From NCBI GenBank assembly GCA_029289265.1, contig JARFTX010000003.1, positions 46,224-110,223 of the forward strand: 64,000 bases of DNA, written 5' to 3'. Below are positions 1 through 12,004 of this stretch, piece by piece (the first letter of the stretch is position 1; the number at the start of each line of letters is the position of its first letter). This DNA is from Gammaproteobacteria bacterium (lineage in GTDB: Bacteria; Pseudomonadota; Gammaproteobacteria; Burkholderiales; Rhodocyclaceae). Under the pieces are notes generated by a model. The model was not told the origin of the DNA. It did not search any database and worked only from the letters and a program-made list of their open reading frames with translations. Both the position numbers and the translations under genes were made by a program.

Positions 1-989
1 AGATCAAGACCTTCGACGCCGGCGGGCAAGTGACGTACTCGACCGACGCGCAAGAACTCGGGCAGGTGAACCGTGCCCCGCACTTCCGCGAGATCGTCGC
101 GCGCGGGCACACCCACAAGCATCTGGTCGGCAGCGAGGCGCCCAGCCTGGACGGCGAGCGTTACGACCGCCATCTCGTCGAGGTCTATGTCCCGATCATG
201 GGCGTGCGCGGGTTCGAGGGGGCGTTCGAGATCTACTACGACATCACCGACAGGCGTGCCGATCTCGATCTGCGCCTGCGACGCATGAACCTCAATCTCG
301 GATTGATGCTTGCCGTGCTGCTGGCGATTTTCGCGGTGAGCGTCGCGTACTCGTACACATCGGCCTTGCGGCGCGAGCGTGCCCACTCACGCAGGCTCTA
401 TCAGGAGATCGAGTACCGGCTCGGCATCGAAGAGGAATTGCGCGAGAGTCACGGACATTTCCGCCATCTGGCGCATCACGATCCGCTGACCGGCCTGCCG
501 AACCGCACGCTGTTCTTCGATCGCTTCGAGCATGCGCTCGCCAATGCCGCCCGTTACAGGACGGGTCTGGCGCTGCTGTTCATCGACCTCGACCACTTCA
601 AACCGATCAACGACACGCACGGCCACGAGGCCGGCGACCGCATCCTCACCACCGCCGCAACCATTCTCCAGAGCATCACACGCGAGAGCGATACCGCGGC
701 GCGGATTGCCGGCGACGAGTTCGCGGTGCTGGTCGAGCACGCCGAAGAGAGCGCCATTGCGGTGCTTGCGAACCGGCTCGCCGAGGAGTTCGCGGCAAGC
801 CGCGATCTCGGTTTCGGAGAGGTCAGCATCTCCGCGAGTATCGGTATCAGTCTCTATCCGCGCGACGGTGCGGACATGGCGACGCTGATGCATCGCGCCG
901 ATCTTGCGATGTATCGCGCGAAGGCGTCACGGCGCGGCAGCTGGCAGTACTACGAGGACGATCTCGCCGGGGACGCCGCCGCCGGTTGA
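1..989 (+). CDS. Membrane-anchored GGDEF-domain protein, 5' partial
   Basis: The reading frame is open from base 3, so the true start lies left of the window; the GTG at 30 is internal. The visible part has the end of an extracytoplasmic sensor-like domain, one membrane helix at about 300-356, a short linker rich in charged residues, and a complete GGDEF domain with DPLTGLPNR and FIDLDHFK. The signature reads AGDEF (708-722), a variant in the first position, and is preceded five residues earlier by RESD, which matches the RxxD inhibitory c-di-GMP site. Known family role: diguanylate cyclase making c-di-GMP. Activity is likely but not certain because of the AGDEF variant. It converges with typA. 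Confidence 0.9.
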   Translation, partial: IKTFDAGGQVTYSTDAQELGQVNRAPHFREIVARGHTHKHLVGSEAPSLDGERYDRHLVEVYVPIMGVRGFEGAFEIYYDITDRRADLDLRLRRMNLNLGLMLAVLLAIFAVSVAYSYTSALRRERAHSRRLYQEIEYRLGIEEELRESHGHFRHLAHHDPLTGLPNRTLFFDRFEHALANAARYRTGLALLFIDLDHFKPINDTHGHEAGDRILTTAATILQSITRESDTAARIAGDEFAVLVEHAEESAIAVLANRLAEEFAASRDLGFGEVSISASIGISLYPRDGADMATLMHRADLAMYRAKASRRGSWQYYEDDLAGDAAAG

Positions 990-1070
990 TCGATTGCGAC
1001 GGGCGGCCGGCGGAGTTCCCGCCGACCTGGACGGATTGGCTCCGCCGCGTTCTTCCCCGACGAACCTGCG

Positions 1071-2885
<1,815 letters not shown>

Positions 2886-2917
2886 GGCGGGCCGGAAGCG
2901 CAGGGAAAAAGTTTTTT

Positions 2918-2926
2918 AGTATAGCA
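2918..2926 (-). promoter_or_regulatory. Candidate extended -10 promoter for typA
   Basis: On the minus strand the sequence reads TGC-TATACT, an extended -10 element (TGn plus a 5/6 match to TATAAT), in a local AT-rich patch about 33 bases before the typA start. No good -35 is present at 16-18 bases, as expected of extended -10 promoters. Inferred from pattern only. Confidence 0.5.
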
Positions 2927-2964
2927 TTGCGATGCCGCACTGCAGCAGCGAGGTGCCGCCCGCG

Positions 2965-2973
2965 TGGTAAAAT
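2965..2973 (+). promoter_or_regulatory. Candidate extended -10 promoter for the nucleoside phosphorylase gene
   Basis: The plus strand reads TGG-TAAAAT, an extended -10 element, 30 bases before the ATG at 3004. The -35 region is poor. Together with the minus-strand element at 2918-2926 it gives back-to-back promoters in a 118-base divergent gap. Inferred from pattern only. Confidence 0.45.
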
Positions 2974-3003
2974 CCTGGCCTTTTCTACCCGGAGTAGGCC
3001 ACC

Positions 3004-3741
3004 ATGCTCGCGATCATTGGCGGTAGCGGACTCACGAGTCTCTCGTCGCTGGAAATCGAACGCCGCGAGGTCGCGCGCACGCCCTATGGCGAACCATCGG
3101 GCGCGCTCACCTTCGGAACCCTGTGCGGCCGCCAGGTCGTGTTCCTGGCGCGGCACGGCTACGGCCACACCATCCCGCCGCACCGCGTGAACTACCGTGC
3201 CAACATCTACGCGCTGAAACACGCCAACGCCAAGGCGGTCGTGTCGGTTGCGTCGGTGGGCGGCATCCGCGCCGAGTTCGGCCCGGGCGCGCTGGTCGTG
3301 CCCCACCAGATCATCGACTACACGTGGGGGCGCACCAGCACCTTCTATGACGGCGTCGAAGAGCCGGTGCATCACATCGACTTCACCGCGCCGTACGACC
3401 CGGCGCTGCGCCAGCGCATCCTGGCGGCTGCCGCGGAGGCGGGCGAGCACGCCTTCGACTTCGGCATCTACGCCGCGACACAGGGGCCGCGGCTCGAGAC
3501 GGCGGCCGAGATCGACCGGCTCGAGCGCGACGGCGCCGACGTCGTCGGCATGACCGGCATGCCCGAGGCGGCGCTCGCACGCGAGATCGGCCTGCCGTAC
3601 GCGGCCATCAACGTCGTCGCCAACCATGCCGCTGGCCGCGCCGCCAGTGCGGAAGGCATCGAGTTCGCGAGCATCGAGCAGGTGCTGCACGAGGCGATGG
3701 CGCGCGTGCGCCACATCCTCGAGTGCATGTGCGAGGACTGA
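3004..3741 (+). CDS. S-methyl-5'-thioinosine phosphorylase (MTAP/PNP family)
   Basis: 245 residues of the trimeric purine nucleoside phosphorylase family. Visible motifs are the phosphate-binding GGSGL (6-10), ARHGYGH (49-55) with PPHRVNYRAN, and the M-T-x-x-PEAALARE segment near 183-194. At the base-recognition position the protein has Asn207 (VVANHAAG) where adenine-specific MTA phosphorylases have Asp; Asn is typical of 6-oxopurine users, which favours methylthioinosine over methylthioadenosine. Known role: purine and methylthio salvage from polyamine and homoserine-lactone by-products. Start supported by GGAG at 2991-2994. Substrate call is inference from the Asn. Confidence 0.88.
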   Translation: MLAIIGGSGLTSLSSLEIERREVARTPYGEPSGALTFGTLCGRQVVFLARHGYGHTIPPHRVNYRANIYALKHANAKAVVSVASVGGIRAEFGPGALVVPHQIIDYTWGRTSTFYDGVEEPVHHIDFTAPYDPALRQRILAAAAEAGEHAFDFGIYAATQGPRLETAAEIDRLERDGADVVGMTGMPEAALAREIGLPYAAINVVANHAAGRAASAEGIEFASIEQVLHEAMARVRHILECMCED

Positions 3742-3757
3742 GCGGCGCACCCGTTCC

Positions 3758-4711
3758 TTAGAGAGAATCGACCAGCGCCGCCATGCGCCGGCGCATCGCC
3801 GCATCCGGCAATGCACCGCGCCCCGCGCCCATGTTGTCGACGAGGTGCGCGGGGTTGCTCGTCGCCGGAATCGCGCAGGTCACCGCCGGATGCGCGACGA
3901 GGTACTTGAGGAAAAACTGCGCCCAGCTTGCGCAATCGAACTCGGCGCACCACTCGGGTACCTCGCGCCCGCGCACGCGTCGGAAGAGATTGGCCTGCGC
4001 GAACGGTCGGTTCACGAGCACGGCAACGCCCCGGTCGAGCGCGAGCGGCAGTAGCCGCGCCTCGGCCTCGCGCTCCGCGATCGAGTAATTGAGCTGCACG
4101 AAGTCGAAATCACCGCTTCGGACCAATCCTTCCAACTCGTCGTAGGCGCCGGCGTGGTAGTGGGTGATGCCGAGGTGGCGCACGCGCCCGTCGGCCTTCC
4201 AGTCCCTGAGCGTGGCGTGGTGGGTGCGCAGATCCACCAGGTTGTGGATCTGCATCAGATCCATGCGGGCGACGCGCAGGCGCTCGAAGGACTCCTGCAT
4301 CTGCCGGACGCCCGACTCGCGCCCGCGCGTCCACACCTTGGTGGCGTAGAAGAGCCGGTCGGCGACGCCCGTGTCCGCCGCGAGATCGCCGACCACGCGC
4401 TCGGCCCGGCCGTACATCGGCGAACTGTCGATCACGGTGCCGCCCATCTCGACGAAACGGCGCAGAACCTCGCGCAGCGGCGCGCGTGCGGCCTCGTCTT
4501 CGCCGACGTCGAAGGTCCTGTAGGTGCCCAGCCCGATCACCGGCAGTGCTTCGTCGCTGCGCGGGATGGGCCGCCGAATCGCCGCGCCGGGCGCCGTCGA
4601 CGTGATCGGCGCGGGCTGGCCGAGCACCAGCGTCGAGCCTGCTGCGACGGTGCCGCAGGCGATCAGGCTGAGCGCACGACGGCGCGCGGACGAGAAGGAT
4701 TGCCTTTGCAT
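3758..4711 (-). CDS. Aldo/keto reductase with Tat-like signal peptide
   Basis: 317 residues from the chosen start. The N-terminus has ARRRALSLIA followed by a short hydrophobic stretch, resembling a twin-arginine signal, so export to the periplasm is likely. The AKR catalytic tetrad is intact: Asp95, Tyr100, Lys125 and His156. Substrate is unknown. The frame is open 42 codons further upstream, but the Met at 4711 is preceded by GGGAGG and sits one base after the stop of the transporter gene (TGAGATG), so translational coupling with that gene is likely. Confidence 0.88.
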   Translation of the reverse strand: MQRQSFSSARRRALSLIACGTVAAGSTLVLGQPAPITSTAPGAAIRRPIPRSDEALPVIGLGTYRTFDVGEDEAARAPLREVLRRFVEMGGTVIDSSPMYGRAERVVGDLAADTGVADRLFYATKVWTRGRESGVRQMQESFERLRVARMDLMQIHNLVDLRTHHATLRDWKADGRVRHLGITHYHAGAYDELEGLVRSGDFDFVQLNYSIAEREAEARLLPLALDRGVAVLVNRPFAQANLFRRVRGREVPEWCAEFDCASWAQFFLKYLVAHPAVTCAIPATSNPAHLVDNMGAGRGALPDAAMRRRMAALVDSL

Positions 4712-4712
4712 C

Positions 4713-6050
4713 TCACGACCTCCCGGTAGGTTCGTCCGTGGCGGCAGCCGCATCGGGCTTCGCGCTCGCCCGCGCGCCGTCGAGCATTTCGTGGCGCGCA
4801 CCCAATCGCAGTCCGACCGCCATCCACACGGCGGCAAGCGGCAGGGCGACCAGCGCGATGCCGCTCGCGCCGAGCCCCACCGCCCTCAGCCCGGCGTAGA
4901 GCCAGCCGCTCACCGCGTCACCGCCACGGTAGACCACGGTGTCGATGAAATTTTTCGCCTTGTACTTCTCCTCGGGCCGGACCACGGTATAGAGCGCTTC
5001 GCGCGCCGGGCGGGCAAGAAAGAAATTGCTCGTGCGCCGCAGCACCTGGAAGGCGACGATCACTGCAAGCACCGGAAAGGCGGCGAGCACGGCAAACCCC
5101 ACGAGCGAAACGAGCGGCAGCAGCGCGAGCGCCTTGCCGAGGCCGAAATGCGTCATGACGCGGCCGGCGAGGAAGATCTGGCCAAGCAGGGTGAGGGTGT
5201 TCACCGTGAGGTCCATGCCGGCAAAAAGTCGGGTGCGCTCGCCGGCGGTCGCGAAGGCGTCGCGCACTATGTGCGCCTGCTCGAAGTAGAGAAAGGTGGA
5301 TAGCGTCGTAAACAGCACGATGTAGAGGCCGATGCCGAGCAGATAGGGCGAGGTTGCGGCGAGGCGGACGCCGGCGAAGACGCCACCGCCGATCGGCTGA
5401 TCGTGGCGCCGGCCCGCTGCGCCAGCCGAGCGGCTTTCGGCGAAGCGGAGCAGGGCGGCGAGCGCCGCGAGCGCACCGGCCAGAAAGGCGGCCGACACCA
5501 GCAGCAGCGGCTCGGGGCCCAGGCGCGTCGCCAGCGTCACCGTGATGAGCGGCCCGGACACGGCACCGAGGCTGCCGCCCGCGGCGATCAGGCCGAACAG
5601 GCGCTTCGCCTGCGCGCTGTCCCAGAGGTCGGCCATGAAACTCCAGAACACCGACACGACGAACAGGTTGAAGACGCTCACCCAGACGAAGAAGGCCTGC
5701 GCCACCCAGCGCCGCTCCGCGCCGCTTTCCATCAGGGCGTAGAAGGCGACGAGCTGCGCGGCAAAGACCAGGTAGACCCCGGGCAGCAGCCCCCGCAGCG
5801 GGAAACGCCGCACCGCCCAGCCGAAGACGGGCACTACCGCGAGCATCGCGACGAAGGTCGCGGTGAAGGTCCACTGCAGGTGCTCGACGCCGGCCTGGAT
5901 GCCCATCTCGTCGCGCACCGGCCGCAGCACGTAGTAGCTGCACAGCAGGCAGAAGAAGTAGAGCGCCGAGAGCGCGACCGGTACGAACTCGTCTCGTCGG
6001 ACTCCGGTCAGGAAGCGGACGGATCTGGTCGCTTCGGTACGGAAGTTCAT
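4713..6050 (-). CDS. Multi-pass transporter, MFS-like (NTP/NDP exchanger-like)
   Basis: 445 residues, about 12 hydrophobic segments, starting with a FFCLLCSYYVLRPVRDEMG segment that recurs in MFS-like proteins annotated as ATP/ADP or NTP/NDP exchange relatives. The cargo cannot be read from the sequence. Start at 6050 is supported by AGGAG seven bases upstream; a longer frame to 6206 lacks such a site and would overlap the promoter of the SUF regulator. It is the first gene of a two-gene unit with the exported aldo/keto reductase, which hints at a shared, unknown pathway. Confidence 0.8.
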   Translation of the reverse strand: MNFRTEATRSVRFLTGVRRDEFVPVALSALYFFCLLCSYYVLRPVRDEMGIQAGVEHLQWTFTATFVAMLAVVPVFGWAVRRFPLRGLLPGVYLVFAAQLVAFYALMESGAERRWVAQAFFVWVSVFNLFVVSVFWSFMADLWDSAQAKRLFGLIAAGGSLGAVSGPLITVTLATRLGPEPLLLVSAAFLAGALAALAALLRFAESRSAGAAGRRHDQPIGGGVFAGVRLAATSPYLLGIGLYIVLFTTLSTFLYFEQAHIVRDAFATAGERTRLFAGMDLTVNTLTLLGQIFLAGRVMTHFGLGKALALLPLVSLVGFAVLAAFPVLAVIVAFQVLRRTSNFFLARPAREALYTVVRPEEKYKAKNFIDTVVYRGGDAVSGWLYAGLRAVGLGASGIALVALPLAAVWMAVGLRLGARHEMLDGARASAKPDAAAATDEPTGRS

Positions 6051-6060
6051 GGGCAATCTC

Positions 6061-6086
6061 CTGCTTGTACTTATAGACCAAAGCAG
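6061..6086. promoter_or_regulatory. Inverted repeat over the -10 region of the transporter gene
   Basis: CTGCTT at 6061-6066 and AAGCAG at 6081-6086 form a perfect inverted repeat with a 14-base spacer. On the minus strand the spacer holds TATAAG (6070-6075), a good -10 for the transporter gene starting at 6050. This looks like an operator overlapping a promoter. The rest of the 199-base divergent gap up to 6250 must also carry the SUF promoter, for which only weak matches are visible. Confidence 0.35.
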
Positions 6087-6249
6087 TCCCTGCGAATCCG
6101 GTCGTGGCGCGCACCCCCGATTCGTCCGCAATGGCCGGACCCGTGGCGTGTACGGACATTTTGGGCGCCGAGGACATACGGATAGGGTACAGACGTCACG
6201 GAACAAAATGGTACTGGTTCAGTCCCATATGAAAACGGGAGCGACCACG

Positions 6250-6707
6250 ATGCTGCGACTGAGCAAACTTTCCGATTACGGCACGGTGATCATGGCGCAC
6301 ATGGCCCGCGACCCGGCCCGCCTCTACAGCGCCTCCGAAATCGCCGCGGCGCTTGGAGTGGGGCTGGCCACGGTGACCAAGCTCCTCAAGATGTTTTTGC
6401 GCGAGGGCCTCCTCGTGTCGCAGCGCGGCGTGCACGGCGGCTATGCACTGGCCCGCGCGCCGACGTCGATCTCGCTCGCCCAGATCATCGACGCCGTCGA
6501 GGGGCCGCTCGGCATGACCGAGTGCTGCGTGACGGCGGGGCTGTGCGGGCAGGAGCCGGGCTGCGCGGTGCGCGGCAACTGGCAGCGCATCAACCGCGTG
6601 ATCCGCGACGCGCTCGAAGGCGTGAGCCTGGCCGAGTTCGCCCAACCCGAATTCGTACCGATCGACGTCGCGGCGATCCGCAGCCGCCACCCGATGGAGA
6701 CGCTCAC

Positions 6708-6726
<19 letters not shown>
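6250..6726 (+). CDS. Rrf2-family SUF operon regulator
   Basis: 158 residues. An N-terminal winged helix-turn-helix (about 10-65) is followed by a Cys-rich segment with Cys92, Cys93, Cys99 and Cys105, the likely Fe-S ligands of the SUF-associated Rrf2 group (IscR/SufR-like). Expected role: an Fe-S-sensing repressor of the downstream suf genes. The Met at 6250 opens the canonical [12 protein letters not shown]-terminus and follows GGGAG; an in-frame Met at 6229 and a longer frame to 6049 are less likely. Its 3' end overlaps sufB by 19 bases, so it is the first gene of the operon and probably autoregulated. Confidence 0.9.
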
Positions 6727-8156
<1,430 letters not shown>

Positions 8157-8182
8157 TGGGCGAAGCAAGAGGAGGGCAACGC

Positions 8183-8977
8183 ATGCTCGAGATCAGGAAT
8201 CTTCACGTCAGCGTCGAGGGCAAGCCGATCCTGCGCGGCATCGACCTCGACCTGCGGGCGGGCGAGGTGCACGCCATCATGGGTCCGAACGGCTCGGGCA
8301 AGAGCACGCTCGCGCACGTGCTCGCCGGGCGCGACGGCTACGTCGTGACCGATGGCGAAGTGCGCTACCGCGGACAGGATCTGCTCGCGCTCGCGCCCGA
8401 GGAGCGCGCGCACGAGGGCGTCTTCCTCGCCTTCCAGTACCCGGTGGAGATTCCCGGCGTCGCCAACGTCTATCTGCTCAAGGCGGCGCTCAATGCGCTG
8501 CGCAAGCACCGCGGCGAGGCCGAGCTCGACGCGATGGACTTTCTCGCGCTGGTGCGCGACAAGCTGGGCCTGATGGAGATGGACGAGGCGCTGCTCTACC
8601 GCGCGGTGAACCAGGGCTTCTCGGGTGGCGAGAAGAAGCGCAATGAGATCCTGCAGATGGCGGTGCTCGAGCCGCGGCTCGCGATCCTCGACGAGACCGA
8701 TTCGGGCCTCGACATCGACGCGCTGAAGGTGGTCGCCAACGGCGTCAACGCCTTGCGCAATCCGGAGCGTGCGATCGTGCTGGTGACCCATTACCAGCGG
8801 CTGCTCGACCACATCGTGCCCGACCGCGTGCACGTGCTCGCGCAGGGACGCATCGCGCGCTCGGGCGGACCCGAGCTCGCCCGCGAGCTCGAGGCGCGCG
8901 GCTACGGCTGGATCGAGGCCCAGGCCGGCGAGGGCGGGCGCGAGGCGGCGCCCGAGGCCGGGGAGGCCGGACGATGA
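8183..8977 (+). CDS. sufC: Fe-S assembly ATPase SufC
   Basis: 264 residues, ABC-type ATPase. Walker A GPNGSGKST at 34-42, the family-specific signature SGGEKKR at 147-153 and Walker B LAILDETDSGLD at 167-178. Known role: ATP hydrolysis drives opening of the SufB-SufD interface during cluster assembly. Start at 8183 has an excellent AGGAGG seven bases upstream. The stop overlaps the sufD start as ATGA. The last 20 or so residues are Gly/Glu/Ala rich and extend slightly past the usual end. Confidence 0.98.
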   Translation: MLEIRNLHVSVEGKPILRGIDLDLRAGEVHAIMGPNGSGKSTLAHVLAGRDGYVVTDGEVRYRGQDLLALAPEERAHEGVFLAFQYPVEIPGVANVYLLKAALNALRKHRGEAELDAMDFLALVRDKLGLMEMDEALLYRAVNQGFSGGEKKRNEILQMAVLEPRLAILDETDSGLDIDALKVVANGVNALRNPERAIVLVTHYQRLLDHIVPDRVHVLAQGRIARSGGPELARELEARGYGWIEAQAGEGGREAAPEAGEAGR

Positions 8978-10314
8978 GTGCCGCCCGCGAGCACTATCGC
9001 GCCCAGTTCGCGCAGCGCGAGGCCGAACTGCCCGGCGCGACGCTGCCATGGCTGCGGCGCCAGCGCGCGGAGGCGCTCGAACGCTTTGCCGAGCGCGGCT
9101 TGCCGACGCTGCGCGACGAGGACTGGAAGTACACGAACGTGGCTGCAATCGAGAAGCGCCCGTTCGAGACTCGCCCGGCCGCCGCCAATGGCCTCGCCGC
9201 GCGGGAGGTCGCCCGCTTCGCGCTCGACCGCTGTCAGCGCGTCGTCTTCGTCAATGGCCGCTTCGTGCCGGAGCTGTCGCGGCTCGACGCCCTGGCCGGT
9301 GCGACGATCGGAAGCCTCGCCGCGGCGCTCGCCCGCGAACCGGGGCGTGTCGAGGCGGTGCTCGCCGCCGAGCCCGCAGCGGCGCACGGTTTCGCCGCGC
9401 TCAATGCGGCGTTCTGGAGCGACGGCTTGTGGATCGATCTCGCGCCGGGAACCGTGGTCGAAGCCCCCTTGCACGCCCTGTACCTGACCCTGCCCGACGG
9501 CGGCGCGAGCCCGGCGACCTTTCCGCTCAACGTGGTGAGCGCGGCCGGCGGCGCCGGCGTGACGCTGCTCGAACATTACGTAGGCCCCGACGACGCCATC
9601 TACCTGACCGACGCGGTCACGCGCATCGTCGCCGGAGAAGGTGCGACGGTGCGCCACATGCGGCTGCAGCAGGAAGGCCGGCGGGCCTTCCACATCGCCG
9701 AGGTCGGCGCCGCGCAGGCGACCGGTAGCCGCTTCGATTCGCTCGCCCTCGCCTTCGGCGCGATGCTCTCGCGCGCCGGCATCGCGACGCGTTTCGACGG
9801 GGAAGGGTGCTCGACCGAGCTGCTCGGCCTCTACGTCGGCGACGGGCGCCGCCATTTCGACCACCACACCCTGATCGACCATGCCCATCCACGCGGCGTG
9901 AGCCGCGAGTTCTACAAGGGCGTGCTCGACGGCGCGGCGCGCGCCGTGTTCAACGGCCGCGTCGTCGTGCGCCCGGACGCGCAGCGCACCGACGCGCTGC
10001 AGGCGAACCACAACCTGCTGCTGTCGGATGAGGCCGAGGTCGACACCAAGCCGCAGCTCGAGATCTACGCCGACGACGTCAAGTGCAGCCACGGCGCGAC
10101 GGTGGGCCAGATCGACCCCGTGCAGCGCTTCTACCTGCGCGCGCGCGGCATCGACGACGCGCAGGCACAGGCGCTGCTGGTGCGCGCGTTCGCCGCCGAG
10201 ATCGTCGAGCGTGTGCGCTTCGCCCCGCTGCGCGCGCGACTGCAAGGGCTGCTGCCGGGGCAGATTGCCGACGAGATGGGAGTGTCGCCATGCGCAGAGC
10301 CGGTAACGAACTGA
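8974..10314 (+). CDS. sufD: Fe-S assembly scaffold subunit SufD
   Basis: 446 residues. N-terminal helical part with the characteristic RDEDWKYTN segment near residues 48-56, then the beta-helix shared with SufB, ending with the conserved DDVKCSHGATVGQID and RGID motifs. Known role: partner of SufB in the SufBC2D complex, also linked to iron acquisition. It overlaps sufC by four bases and its end overlaps sufS by 25 bases. Confidence 0.97.
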   Translation: MSAAREHYRAQFAQREAELPGATLPWLRRQRAEALERFAERGLPTLRDEDWKYTNVAAIEKRPFETRPAAANGLAAREVARFALDRCQRVVFVNGRFVPELSRLDALAGATIGSLAAALAREPGRVEAVLAAEPAAAHGFAALNAAFWSDGLWIDLAPGTVVEAPLHALYLTLPDGGASPATFPLNVVSAAGGAGVTLLEHYVGPDDAIYLTDAVTRIVAGEGATVRHMRLQQEGRRAFHIAEVGAAQATGSRFDSLALAFGAMLSRAGIATRFDGEGCSTELLGLYVGDGRRHFDHHTLIDHAHPRGVSREFYKGVLDGAARAVFNGRVVVRPDAQRTDALQANHNLLLSDEAEVDTKPQLEIYADDVKCSHGATVGQIDPVQRFYLRARGIDDAQAQALLVRAFAAEIVERVRFAPLRARLQGLLPGQIADEMGVSPCAEPVTN

Positions 10315-11552
10315 ATCCCGAAGCGTCGCCTGCCCTCGACGTCGCCCGGGTGCGCGCCGAGTTTCCGATCCTGGCGCGGGAAGTGCACGGCCGGCCGCTG
10401 GTCTATCTCGACAACGCCGCGACCAGCCAGAAGCCGCAGTGCGTGATCGATTGCGAGGCACGCTACTACGCCGAGATCAACGCCAACGTGCACCGCGGCG
10501 TGCACCGCCTGAGCCAGGAGGCGACCGACGCCTACGAGGGCGCGCGCGACACCGTGCAGCGCTTTGTCAACGCCGCCCACCGCGAGGAGATCGTGTTCGT
10601 GCGCGGCACGACCGAGGCCATCAACCTGGTCGCGCAATCGTGGGGCGCGGCGCTGCATCCCGGCGACGAGATCCTCGTCACGACCATGGAGCACCATTCC
10701 AACATCGTGCCGTGGCAGCTCGCCTGCGAGCGCGCGGGGGCGGTGTTGCGCGTCGCGCCCGTGAGCGAGGAGGGCGAACTGGTGCTCGACGAGTTCCAGC
10801 ACCTGCTCTCGCCGCAGACGCGCCTGGTCGCGCTGGCCCACGTCTCCAACGCGCTCGGCACGATCAACCCAGTGCGCCGCGTGATCGAGCTCGCGCACGC
10901 CCGCGGTGTTCCGGTGCTGCTCGACGGCGCCCAGGCTGTGCCGCATCTCGCCGTCGACGTGCAGTCCCTCGACTGCGACTTCTACGCCTTCTCGGGCCAC
11001 AAGCTCTACGGGCCGACCGGCATCGGCGTGCTCTACGGCAAGAAGGCGCGGCTCGACGCGATGCCGCCGTGGCAGGGCGGCGGCGACATGATCCGCCGCG
11101 TGAGTTTTGCCGGCACGACCTACAACGACCTGCCGTACAAGTTCGAGGCCGGCACCCCCAACATCGCCGGCGCGATCGCGCTGGGCGAGGCGATGCGCTT
11201 CGTCTCGCGTCTCGGGCTCGACGCGATCGCCGCCCACGAGCACGCCCTGCTCGAGCACGCGACGCGCCGCGCGCGCGAGACGCCGGGCCTGCGCCAGGTC
11301 GGCACGGCGCGCGACAAGGCCGCGATCCTGTCGTTCGTGATCGACGGCGTCCATCCGCACGACGTCGGCACCGTGCTCGACCTCGAGGGGGTGGCGGTGC
11401 GCACCGGCCACCACTGCACGATGCCTCTGATGGAGCGTTTCAAGCTACCGGCGACGGTGCGCGCGTCGTTCGCGCTGTACAACACGCAGGCCGAGGTCGA
11501 CGCGCTGTACGCGGCGCTCGGCAAGCTTCGGGAGGTCTTCGGCGATGCCTGA
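10290..11552 (+). CDS. sufS: Cysteine desulfurase SufS
   Basis: 420 residues of fold-type I PLP enzyme. The PLP lysine is Lys238 in SGHKLYGP and the catalytic cysteine is Cys376 in RTGHHCTMP, the group II (SufS/CsdA) arrangement. Known role: releases sulfur from L-cysteine as a persulfide that is passed to a partner, here probably SufU because no SufE gene is present in the operon. The Met at 10290 follows GGGAG and overlaps the sufD end; a frame open further upstream runs inside sufD and was not used. Confidence 0.97.
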   Translation: MRRAGNELNPEASPALDVARVRAEFPILAREVHGRPLVYLDNAATSQKPQCVIDCEARYYAEINANVHRGVHRLSQEATDAYEGARDTVQRFVNAAHREEIVFVRGTTEAINLVAQSWGAALHPGDEILVTTMEHHSNIVPWQLACERAGAVLRVAPVSEEGELVLDEFQHLLSPQTRLVALAHVSNALGTINPVRRVIELAHARGVPVLLDGAQAVPHLAVDVQSLDCDFYAFSGHKLYGPTGIGVLYGKKARLDAMPPWQGGGDMIRRVSFAGTTYNDLPYKFEAGTPNIAGAIALGEAMRFVSRLGLDAIAAHEHALLEHATRRARETPGLRQVGTARDKAAILSFVIDGVHPHDVGTVLDLEGVAVRTGHHCTMPLMERFKLPATVRASFALYNTQAEVDALYAALGKLREVFGDA

Positions 11553-12003
11553 TCTGCGCGAGCTCTACCAGGAGATGATCGTCGACCACGGCCGCCACCC
11601 GCGCAACTTCGGGCCGCTGCCCGAGGCAAACCGGCACGCCGAGGGGTTCAACCCGCTGTGCGGCGATCAGCTCGCGCTGCACCTGAAGCTGCGCGACGAC
11701 GGCCTGATCGAGGACGCCCGCTTCGAGGGCTCGGGCTGTGCGATTTCGACCGCATCCGCCTCGCTGATGACCGAAGCCTTGAAGGGGCGCAGCAGGGAGG
11801 AGGCCGAGGCGCTGTTCGCGGCGTTTCACGCCCTCGTCACGGGTGAATCCGTCGGGCCGGGCAGCGCCGTCCCGCTCGGCAAGCTCGCCGTGCTGGGCGG
11901 CGTCACCCAGTTCCCGACCCGCGTGAAATGCGCGACGCTCGCCTGGCATACCTTGCAGGCCGCACTGCACGGCGAGACCCGGCCGGTGTCTACGGAGGAT
12001 TGA
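11545..12003 (+). CDS. sufU: SufU-type sulfur acceptor / scaffold
   Basis: 152 residues of the IscU/SufU family. The three cysteines are Cys39 (NPLCGD, with Asp41), Cys65 (GSGCAIS) and Cys129 (VKCATLAWHT). The 18-20 residue insertion between the second and third cysteine (about 80-110) marks the SufU rather than IscU subgroup. Known role of SufU: zinc-bound sulfurtransferase that takes the persulfide from SufS. The start overlaps sufS by eight bases. Confidence 0.93.
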   Translation: MPDLRELYQEMIVDHGRHPRNFGPLPEANRHAEGFNPLCGDQLALHLKLRDDGLIEDARFEGSGCAISTASASLMTEALKGRSREEAEALFAAFHALVTGESVGPGSAVPLGKLAVLGGVTQFPTRVKCATLAWHTLQAALHGETRPVSTED

Positions 12004-12004
12004 G

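Noticed and set aside
1008..1024. Hairpin CGGCGG-N5-CCGCCG between the GGDEF gene and typA
   Set aside because: No T-tract, six-pair GC stem by chance is frequent in this composition; not called a terminator.
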